Shown here: positions 1 through 4,167 of the stretch, piece after piece
Position numbering within the stretch: the first letter of the stretch is position 1
Layout of the letters: each line of letters opens with the position of its first letter
Assembly: GCA_947040475.1 (NCBI GenBank)
Contig: CAMRBT010000098.1
Coordinates: 1 to 5,829 of the forward strand
Direction: 5' to 3'
DNA from: an uncultured Brevinema sp.
GTDB taxonomy: Bacteria > Spirochaetota > Brevinematia > Brevinematales > Brevinemataceae
DNA length: 5,829 bases
The notes under the pieces: generated by a model
What the model was told of the DNA's origin: nothing
The model's database searches: none
The model's input: only the letters and a program-made list of their open reading frames with translations
Translations under genes and position numbers: made by a program

Positions 1-291
1 ACTACTGCCGCAAGAATGGTGGATTTTGCTCCTTCTATAAAAAAAGAGAGAGAAGAGAGACTTCGTGTGGTATACCAAGAAACAGCTTTGAAGTTTGCTC
101 AAGAATATTGTTTGGGGAAAACCTACAAAGCTCTCACAGAAACAGCAAAACAAGGAATCAGAGAAGCCTATACAGAAAATTATATTAGAGTGCATTTTAA
201 AGAATCTGATACACTAGTAAATGAGTTTATTTCTATTATACCTAAGGATGTAAGTATAGATAAAGATGGTAATTTGATTTTTCAATCTTAG
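1..291 (+). CDS. mtaB: tRNA (t6A37) methylthiotransferase MtaB, C-terminal part (5' end outside window)
   Basis: The frame is open from base 1 with no stop before the TAG at 289-291, so this is the last ~96 residues of a longer protein, not a gene starting at the ATG at base 16. The segment TTAARM, then a charged KKEREERLR helix, then LGKTYKAL and later YTENYIRVHF matches the end of MtaB/YqeV proteins as I remember them. There a GTxAARM stretch precedes the KxER helix and a C-terminal TRAM-type RNA-binding domain. These radical SAM enzymes add a methylthio group to t6A37 of tRNAs that read ANN codons. The iron-sulfur and radical SAM motifs would lie upstream and cannot be seen. MiaB or RimO are alternatives within the superfamily, but the AARM/TENY combination favours MtaB. 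TsaE, needed for the t6A substrate, is encoded further along but is not co-operonic. Confidence 0.82.
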   Translation, partial: TTAARMVDFAPSIKKEREERLRVVYQETALKFAQEYCLGKTYKALTETAKQGIREAYTENYIRVHFKESDTLVNEFISIIPKDVSIDKDGNLIFQS

Positions 292-327
292 TTGACTTTT
301 TGACAGTAGATCCCTATCTTTTATAAG
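292..327 (+). promoter_or_regulatory. Overlapping sigma70-type promoter candidates for the mini-ORF
   Basis: Two -35-like hexamers lie 8 bases apart directly after the mtaB stop. TTGACT (292-297) is 17 bases from TATCTT (315-320). TTGACA (300-305) is 16 bases from TATAAG (322-327). The second is nearer consensus, but it would start transcription around 334, inside the ribosome binding site. The first, starting near 327, would keep that site intact. Which one is used cannot be decided from sequence. Confidence 0.5.
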
Positions 328-344
328 GTGGGGAGGATATTATT

Positions 345-413
345 ATGAAAGAAATCTTATACGAATGTTTGGTAATGGTGTTTTTATTGGTAATTTCTTG
401 TACACAATTATAA
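345..413 (+). CDS. 22-residue lipoprotein-like or hydrophobic small peptide
   Basis: This ORF encodes MKEILYECLVMVFLLVISCTQL and ends at TAA 411-413. It is preceded by a very strong ribosome binding site, GGGGAGG at 330-336, eight bases from the ATG. A hydrophobic run (residues 9-17) ends in V-I-S-C, which fits a lipobox. Cleavage before Cys19 would leave a lipid-anchored tetrapeptide, C-T-Q-L. The N-terminal region is unusual for a signal peptide, with one Lys but two Glu. The ORF sits between candidate promoters and a terminator, so it is a complete transcription unit of about 130 bases. Alternatives are a decayed stub of a longer lipoprotein, a small hydrophobic membrane peptide that is not lipidated, or an sRNA with an incidental ORF. 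I do not recognise a family. The strong start site and the flanking signals are what support it as a gene. Confidence 0.5.
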   Translation: MKEILYECLVMVFLLVISCTQL

Positions 414-417
414 AAAT

Positions 418-460
418 AAAAAACTTCTATGGATAATTTTTCTATAGAAGTTTTTTGTTT
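418..460 (+). terminator. Rho-independent terminator after the 22-codon ORF
   Basis: Bases 418-433 pair with 441-456 (16 bp including one G-U pair), with a 7-base loop at 434-440. The 3' arm ends in six T, then G and five more T. It begins five bases after the stop of the 22-codon ORF. The A-rich 5' arm means it could also act on minus-strand transcripts, but none is evident here. Confidence 0.8.
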
Positions 461-480
461 TTATAATTGATATTTATAAT
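452..480 (+). promoter_or_regulatory. Weak candidate promoter for the 119-residue exported protein
   Basis: A perfect TATAAT (475-480) lies 38 bases before the ATG at 518, but only a poor TTTTTG (452-457) sits at the -35 distance, in the tail of the preceding terminator. An alternative pair is TTGATA (467-472), a 17-base spacer and TATTTT (490-495). Because the upstream unit is terminated, the downstream gene should have its own promoter in this gap. Confidence 0.3.
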
Positions 481-517
481 GATAATGCCTATTTTTAAAT
501 AAAATAGGGGGATTGTT

Positions 518-877
518 ATGAGAAGAATTATTTATATGATATTGATTGTTGGTTTTACCCAAATACTATGGGGTGTACCTCCTAAAATAGCTCAGCCTCA
601 AGAACAATCTGTTATCACGAAAGAAAGATTGTTTATATTTATAGAGCCAACACCAGAAGATGTGGAAGAAAGACGGTATATACAAATAGAGATTTATGAA
701 AGAGGATTAGGTCAAAGAGTTTTAAATTTGGTGCTAACTCCTGATCAAAACTATAAGGATTCCATAGATGTTAGTTTGTGGAAAAATGGAAAATACTTGT
801 TAAAAGTTGTGTATACTGATAAAAGAGGGAAACATTTAACTAAATCTTCTTGGAGAAATTTTAATATAGAACATTAA
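518..877 (+). CDS. Small exported protein of unknown function, possible Ig-like fold
   Basis: The 119-residue product starts at an ATG seven bases after a TAGGGGG ribosome binding site (505-511). Residues 1-19 form a typical Sec signal peptide: MRR, then a hydrophobic stretch (IIYMILIVGFTQILWG), with likely cleavage near Gly19. No lipobox cysteine is present, so a soluble periplasmic or secreted product of about 100 residues is expected. The mature part alternates charged and hydrophobic residues in a beta-strand-like way. Its last third reads roughly D-V-S-L-W-K-N-G-K-Y-L-L-K-V-V-Y-T-D-K-R-G, resembling the closing strands of bacterial Ig/FN3-like domains, where an L-x-x-G-x-Y turn is followed by a D-x-x-G loop. 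There are no cysteines or catalytic motifs. I do not recognise the family; a binding or structural role is a guess from the fold resemblance. It stands alone, with a terminator upstream and a non-coding gap downstream. Confidence 0.72.
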   Translation: MRRIIYMILIVGFTQILWGVPPKIAQPQEQSVITKERLFIFIEPTPEDVEERRYIQIEIYERGLGQRVLNLVLTPDQNYKDSIDVSLWKNGKYLLKVVYTDKRGKHLTKSSWRNFNIEH

Positions 878-1058
878 GAATAACTTATAATTAAACGGAA
901 TTATCCGTTAAAAGGCTTGCGAAGATTTGTCAATTTATGAAAACACAGTATGTTAAGCGAATAATATCTGTTAATATAAAGTAGGACAATGTTATTGTTA
1001 AATCTTACACACTGCGTTATGGTGCAACCCAATTGTAGGTAATTGCGTAATTAAATAT
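878..1058. other. Non-coding gap with possible RNA structure, identity unknown
   Basis: No convincing ORF lies between the exported-protein gene and the terminator at 1060-1088. A perfect 6-bp hairpin occurs at 895-908 (AACGGA, ATTA loop, TCCGTT), but without a T tract. AAGATTT (about 922-928) is complementary to AAATCTT some 75 bases downstream, and ACAAT/ATTGT can form a small hairpin between them. This could be a structured small RNA or a long 3' UTR. I found no tmRNA, SRP, RNase P or 6S hallmark that I could defend. Confidence 0.25.
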
Positions 1059-1059
1059 A

Positions 1060-1088
1060 AAAAAGACAGAATTCAATTCTGTCTTTTT
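1060..1088. terminator. Bidirectional terminator between the exported-protein gene and mtnN
   Basis: The hairpin AAAAAGACAGAA / TTCTGTCTTTTT (1060-1071 with 1077-1088, loop TTCAA) has an A tract on one side and a T tract on the other, so it can end transcripts in both directions. It lies 26 bases beyond the mtnN stop codon on the minus strand. On the plus strand it closes the transcript from the exported-protein gene or any RNA encoded in the gap. Confidence 0.82.
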
Positions 1089-1114
1089 CTTTAGTTAAAT
1101 GAAGTTTATAAAAA

Positions 1115-1816
1115 TTATAAAGAATGTCTTTTGGTAAATTCTACTACCAATGCCGCTGAATTTTTAGCAGCTTCTTTGAAGAAATTAGCATAAGTATCTG
1201 CAGCAACACTATCTGCTTTATCACTAATCGCTCTAATCACACAACAAGGAATATCGCATTTGTTAGCGACATGTGCCACAGGAGCACTTTCCATATCGAC
1301 AGCATAAGCATCGAATGTTTCTCTTAATTGACTGATTCTCACGGGAGAAGCAACAAATTCATCGCCACTCACAATACGCCCACTATATACTTTTTTGTCT
1401 CCAAATAATTCCAAGGCAATATCTGTAAATTGTTGAGAAAGTTTTTTATCTGCAATAAACAAAGAAACTTCATCTTTGTTAGGGATTTCAGATAATTTAT
1501 AACCTATTGCTGTAGCATCAAAATCATGATGTAAAAAATCAGTACCAATAACAATATCACCCAATTCTAATTCTGAAAAAACTGCACCAGCAACTCCAGT
1601 AAAGACGATAGCGGTAACATTAAAAGCAAATATTAAAGTAGTCGCAACCATCGCTGAGTTGACTTTTCCTTCACCAGATTTGCATAGGACAACTTCTTGA
1701 TTACCTAAAGTTCCTGTATAATAAACCATTTTTCCTTTTTGCACTTCTGTAATATTCTTCATATTTTCTAAAATAAGAGAAATTTCTTCAGACATTGCTC
1801 CAATAATTCCTAACAT
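1115..1816 (-). CDS. mtnN: 5'-methylthioadenosine/S-adenosylhomocysteine nucleosidase
   Basis: The 233-residue protein has the length and motifs of MtnN (Pfs): GIIGAM at 3-8, followed by the conserved glutamate of the MxEE segment (Glu11, the E. coli Glu12 position), FTGVAGA at 72-78, SGDEF at 150-154, VDMES with catalytic Glu176, and AISDKAD with catalytic Asp199. All three residues expected for substrate binding and base release are present, so it should be active. The cytoplasmic enzyme cleaves adenine from methylthioadenosine, S-adenosylhomocysteine and 5'-deoxyadenosine. This relieves product inhibition of methyltransferases and radical SAM enzymes and feeds methionine salvage or AI-2 synthesis. 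The start is supported by an AAGGAGC ribosome binding site (complement of 1821-1827), four bases from the ATG. It is transcribed alone, divergent from the NlpC/P60 gene, and followed by a terminator. No luxS is visible in the window. Confidence 0.96.
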   Translation of the reverse strand: MLGIIGAMSEEISLILENMKNITEVQKGKMVYYTGTLGNQEVVLCKSGEGKVNSAMVATTLIFAFNVTAIVFTGVAGAVFSELELGDIVIGTDFLHHDFDATAIGYKLSEIPNKDEVSLFIADKKLSQQFTDIALELFGDKKVYSGRIVSGDEFVASPVRISQLRETFDAYAVDMESAPVAHVANKCDIPCCVIRAISDKADSVAADTYANFFKEAAKNSAALVVEFTKRHSL

Positions 1817-1834
1817 AGTAGCTCCTTAATATAT

Positions 1835-1863
1835 ATATTAAATTATTTTTTATATAAAATCAA
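1835..1863 (-). promoter_or_regulatory. Candidate promoter for mtnN
   Basis: Reading the minus strand, TTGATT (1863-1858) is followed after 17 bases by TAATAT (1840-1835). The predicted start near 1828 lies immediately before the ribosome binding site, giving a very short leader. The region is extremely AT-rich, so chance matches are likely, and another weaker pair (TTGATA at 1874-1869) overlaps it. Confidence 0.3.
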
Positions 1864-1872
1864 ATTAATATC

Positions 1873-1895
1873 AACTGACTCTAATAAGTCTAGTT
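1873..1895. repeat. Imperfect inverted repeat between divergent genes
   Basis: AACTGACT (1873-1880) and AGTCTAGTT (1887-1895) are complementary over eight pairs with one bulged T, around a CTAATA centre. It sits between the divergent mtnN and NlpC/P60 starts, where an operator would be expected. The short length and the AT-rich setting make chance a serious alternative. Confidence 0.25.
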
Positions 1896-1939
1896 TGTTG
1901 CTAAGATAAACCGATGATTGTATGAATAGGAGAGAAATT

Positions 1940-2566
1940 ATGAAAAGATTTATTACTAGTGCCTTATTATGTATGATGAGTTATCCAATCTTTGCTAATG
2001 ATAATACTGCTTTTTATAATAAATTATTAAATTATTCCCCAAAATTAGTGGGACTCACAGAATTTCCTACTATTAATGGTTATAGATATAATGCAGATTG
2101 TTCAGGATTTATCGCTTTTTTATTTCATGCGGCTGGATTGAATCTGTTAAAAATATATGGTCAAGGCGATAGTGGGGTGAGTGCTATTTGGGATGGTTTA
2201 AAACAACATAATTTAATCCTAGATCATCAAAATCTCCAAGAAGGGGACATCATTTTTTTTGATAACACCTATGATAAAAATAGAAATTTGCGTTGGGACG
2301 ATGACTTCTCGCATATTGGAGTTGTTGAATCTGTTGATGAAAATCAGACAATAACATATCTTCATTATGGGAGTAAAGGCGTCGCTCGGGCAAAAATGAA
2401 TCTTGCTCACCCAAAAACTTATTCTGTTACTCAAGATGGTAAAAAAGTTCGTTACAATGATCTTCTTCGTAATTCTAAAAAAAGAGGCATCAATCCAAAA
2501 TATTTAGCAGGTTCTTTATATAGAGGTGCTGCTCGTATTACAGTAGACAAAAAACAAGCATCTTAA
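1940..2566 (+). CDS. Secreted NlpC/P60-like cysteine hydrolase
   Basis: I chose the ATG at 1940 over an in-frame ATG at 1922. The ribosome binding site AGGAGAG (1928-1934) lies between them, five bases before the second, and the shorter form begins with a clean signal peptide (MKRFITSALLCMMSYPIFA, cleavage after Ala19). The mature protein is about 189 residues. ADCSGF gives the nucleophile Cys54, DFSHIGVVE gives His125, and YLHYG supplies a third polar residue, His142. These match the Cys-His-His arrangement of NlpC/P60 peptidases, which cut peptide bonds in peptidoglycan stems. QEGDIIFF before the His segment is also typical of the fold. There is no SH3, LysM or other wall-binding domain. 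About 60 residues after the core (rich in K, R and Y) have no recognised motif. A periplasmic role in wall remodelling is likely; an amidase or other papain-like function is possible. It is a single-gene unit ending at a terminator. Confidence 0.85.
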   Translation: MKRFITSALLCMMSYPIFANDNTAFYNKLLNYSPKLVGLTEFPTINGYRYNADCSGFIAFLFHAAGLNLLKIYGQGDSGVSAIWDGLKQHNLILDHQNLQEGDIIFFDNTYDKNRNLRWDDDFSHIGVVESVDENQTITYLHYGSKGVARAKMNLAHPKTYSVTQDGKKVRYNDLLRNSKKRGINPKYLAGSLYRGAARITVDKKQAS

Positions 2567-2593
2567 TCAAAAATAATTGTGCAATATTTAAAC

Positions 2594-2624
2594 AAAAACT
2601 CTCTTATAATTAAGAGAGTTTTTT
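2594..2624. terminator. Bidirectional terminator between NlpC/P60 gene and tsaE
   Basis: AAAAACTCTCTTA (2594-2606) pairs perfectly with TAAGAGAGTTTTT (2611-2623) around a TAAT loop, with six T at 2619-2624 on the plus strand and the A tract serving the minus strand. The two flanking genes converge here: the NlpC/P60 stop is 27 bases upstream and the tsaE stop 17 bases downstream. Confidence 0.85.
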
Positions 2625-2640
2625 GATTGATGATATAGAT

Positions 2641-3069
2641 TTATGATATAATAGAAATATCAAGGGTTCTTTCTGTTTCTGTAGCACCGTGTTTGAGTTC
2701 TATCAAGGTATAAGGAGTAGGGATTAATTCCCAAGCTCTTTCCGCCCATTCCACAAAAGAAAAGTCACATTCTCTCACAAATTCTTCAAAACCCCACTCC
2801 AGAGCTTCCCCAACACTACCAAGTCTATAAAGATCAAAATGATGTAGGGTAAGATCGTTTATATGATAGATATTCATCAGGGTAAAGGTAGGGCTAGCAA
2901 CGATAGTATCGCTATCTAGCTGATTTATAAACTCTCGCACGAAGGTAGTTTTTCCAGCCCCTAGATCGCCCTGTAAGACGATAGTTTTAGGGTATTTTTG
3001 ATTGATAATATCTAAAATAATGGGAATAAAATTATCAGGATGAGAAATATGATGATGACTAGAAGACAT
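2641..3069 (-). CDS. tsaE: tRNA t6A synthesis ATPase TsaE
   Basis: The 142-residue length is normal for TsaE. The Walker A P-loop is GDLGAGKT at 34-41, followed by SPTF (59-62), HFDLYRL (77-83) and FVEWAER (105-111), the family signatures around the nucleotide and metal site. TsaE is the P-loop ATPase that works with TsaB and TsaD in the cytoplasm to transfer threonylcarbamoyl to A37 of ANN-decoding tRNAs, and it is normally essential. An AAGGAAAA ribosome binding site (complement of 3073-3080) lies just before the start. An odd detail is the histidine-rich N-terminus (SSSHHHISH), which falls before the conserved core and looks non-essential. It is transcribed away from the HisA-like gene and has no partner gene beside it, although tsaB often neighbours it in other bacteria. 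I could not pick its promoter confidently in the AT-rich upstream sequence. Confidence 0.95.
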   Translation of the reverse strand: MSSSHHHISHPDNFIPIILDIINQKYPKTIVLQGDLGAGKTTFVREFINQLDSDTIVASPTFTLMNIYHINDLTLHHFDLYRLGSVGEALEWGFEEFVRECDFSFVEWAERAWELIPTPYTLIELKHGATETERTLDISIIS

Positions 3070-3178
3070 AAATTTTCCTTATATGAGAATTCTTTTTCAT
3101 TATCGGATTAATAAAATATTTCTTAATAGTCATTGTTAATGTTAAGGTAAAATATATTATCTTTTTTGCAAAATGCCC

Positions 3179-3207
3179 TTGACCTAAATCAAATAAAGGT
3201 GTATAAT
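3179..3207 (+). promoter_or_regulatory. Strong sigma70-type promoter for the HisA-like gene
   Basis: TTGACC (3179-3184), an exact 17-base spacer and a perfect TATAAT (3202-3207) make this the best promoter in the window. Transcription should start near 3214, giving a leader of about 145 bases before the ATG at 3360. Confidence 0.78.
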
Positions 3208-3224
3208 TTGTGCATAATTTGTGC
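3203..3224 (+). repeat. Exact 11-bp tandem repeat over the -10 box
   Basis: ATAATTTGTGC occurs twice without a gap (3203-3213 and 3214-3224). The first copy contains most of the -10 hexamer. The second provides CATAAT (3213-3218) about one helical turn downstream. It could be a replication-slippage duplication or a regulator binding site. Confidence 0.6.
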
Positions 3225-3359
3225 GATTCTTGTGTGTGATTGAGGAGTTGCTATCGAGTAGAAGTATTGCATAGATTATAAAAAAATCTATAAGCTAAAA
3301 TATATAAATTTAATATATATATATGATCTTACTGTTGATATTAGATTGGGAGGCGGAAC
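3225..3359 (+). promoter_or_regulatory. Long 5' leader of the HisA-like gene
   Basis: The rest of the predicted untranslated leader, after the tandem repeat, contains a 7-bp hairpin (ATAGATT 3271-3277 with AATCTAT 3285-3291), a long alternating AT stretch (about 3300-3323) and the ribosome binding site GGGAGG (3348-3353). I matched it to no riboswitch class known to me. The short frame TTG at 3248 after GAGGAG encodes only eight residues and is not called. The rest of the tsaE-facing gap (3070-3178) is AT-rich and holds nothing else that I can identify. Confidence 0.35.
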
Positions 3360-3374
3360 ATGAGGCTTGTTCCG
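3354..3374 (+). promoter_or_regulatory. Hairpin enclosing the start codon of the HisA-like gene
   Basis: CGGAAC (3354-3359) is perfectly complementary to GTTCCG (3369-3374), placing the ATG at 3360 in a nine-base loop. The 5' arm directly follows the ribosome binding site GGGAGG. The six pairs include four G-C, unusual in this AT-rich sequence, and could modulate initiation. Confidence 0.45.
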
Positions 3375-4097
3375 ATTGTTGAGATTAAACAAGGAATTAC
3401 TGAGTTTGGAATACCAGAACGACAAGGTATGTCCGCTCGTATAAAAAATCCGACCTTACATATTAGGCATTGGATCGATCAAGGTGCAAAATCAATCTTT
3501 CTAAAAGATAACGATGGTGCCGTGATCGGAAAACCACAACACAGTAAACAATTAGATTATTTAGATAGCAAAACTAAAGAAAGAATTTATTACTGTGGTG
3601 GGATAAGAGACTTACGTAGTGTGCGTATTTTTGAACAACGTAAATACACTAAAATTGTATCAGCAACGTCTTTAATAGAAAATAAAAAATTTCTTCGTAA
3701 TATATTAGCTAATAATATAGGACCTGTGGCTTTGTGGATAGATTCTTTAGATGGTTTTGTGTACACCAAAAATATGACGCATGCTATAGGTAAGAGAACT
3801 ATTGATCTAGTTCGTTCTTTACCTGAATTTGGGATTGATGAGATTTTCTTTTGTAATCATACAGAAAATGGTCCTATGGCTCACCCAGATAGAGATACTA
3901 TTGAGAATTTATTGGATCTTGATATTGTAGATTTATATCTTGCAGATAATGTTTCTACAAAAGAAGATCTAAAAATGTTAACTCAATACGAAAAGCACGG
4001 ACTTGTTGGTGCTGCTGTAAAAGCTCCACTTTATGATGGTACTTTTAGTATGGAAGAAGTTAGATCTATTTTCCAACATGAAACGGTAAATTTTTAA
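3360..4097 (+). CDS. Diverged HisA-like TIM-barrel protein
   Basis: The 245 residues match HisA (ProFAR isomerase) in length and layout. VPIVEIKQG (4-12) corresponds to IPALDLxDG, QGAKSIFLKD (41-50) to the second strand, CGGIRD (79-84) to the first phosphate loop, and WIDSLDG (126-132) to the strand carrying the catalytic acid. Differences from true HisA are marked. The base Asp8 is Glu8, although the second acid (Asp128) is kept. The DIxRDGT segment is replaced by CNHTENG (165-171). The second phosphate loop SGG reads ADN (195-197), and VGRAL reads VKAPL (220-224), so a conserved Gly becomes Lys221. HisA converts ProFAR to PRFAR in histidine synthesis. Here no other his gene is nearby and two substrate sites look changed, so a paralogue with another substrate is more likely. 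It has its own strong promoter, a long leader and a terminator-like hairpin after it. The fold is near certain, the reaction unknown. Confidence 0.8.
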   Translation: MRLVPIVEIKQGITEFGIPERQGMSARIKNPTLHIRHWIDQGAKSIFLKDNDGAVIGKPQHSKQLDYLDSKTKERIYYCGGIRDLRSVRIFEQRKYTKIVSATSLIENKKFLRNILANNIGPVALWIDSLDGFVYTKNMTHAIGKRTIDLVRSLPEFGIDEIFFCNHTENGPMAHPDRDTIENLLDLDIVDLYLADNVSTKEDLKMLTQYEKHGLVGAAVKAPLYDGTFSMEEVRSIFQHETVNF

Positions 4098-4117
4098 ATT
4101 AATTATAAAACAAAAAT

Positions 4118-4148
4118 AAAAAGGGATTTGTCTATCAAATCCCTTTTT
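4118..4148 (+). terminator. Terminator or attenuator between the HisA-like gene and ispG
   Basis: AAAAAGGGATTTG (4118-4130) pairs perfectly with CAAATCCCTTTTT (4136-4148) around a TCTAT loop, followed by GT. It lies 20 bases after the HisA-like stop and ends 19 bases before the ispG ATG. No promoter fits between the hairpin and ispG, so ispG depends on read-through or on a promoter inside or just after the HisA-like gene. Confidence 0.8.
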
Positions 4149-4167
4149 GTACATTATAGAGGTTCTT

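Noticed and set aside
937..984. 15-codon ORF in the gap after the exported-protein gene
   Set aside because: It has no ribosome binding site and no sequence character beyond chance.
879..1025. Integron attC-like element (GTTATGG near 1017, ATAAC near 880)
   Set aside because: The end boxes match poorly, inner boxes do not pair, the span is too long, and no integrase or cassette row is present.
890..1058. 6S RNA, tmRNA or SRP RNA in the gap
   Set aside because: No tRNA-like end, SRP tetraloop region or convincing long closing stem could be found by eye.
1922..1939. Upstream ATG for the NlpC/P60 gene
   Set aside because: It would place the ribosome binding site inside the coding region and spoil a clean signal peptide.
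2219..2434. Minus-strand ORF of 71 codons inside the NlpC/P60 gene
   Set aside because: It lies antisense within the conserved catalytic region, has no ribosome site and encodes no recognisable protein.
3300..3323. Alternating TA tract as a functional element
   Set aside because: Such tracts are common in AT-rich intergenic DNA; nothing distinguishes this one except its place in the leader.
4147..4167. Upstream in-frame TTG start for ispG
   Set aside because: It sits in the terminator T tract without a ribosome site, whereas the ATG at 4168 has one and gives the usual N-terminus.
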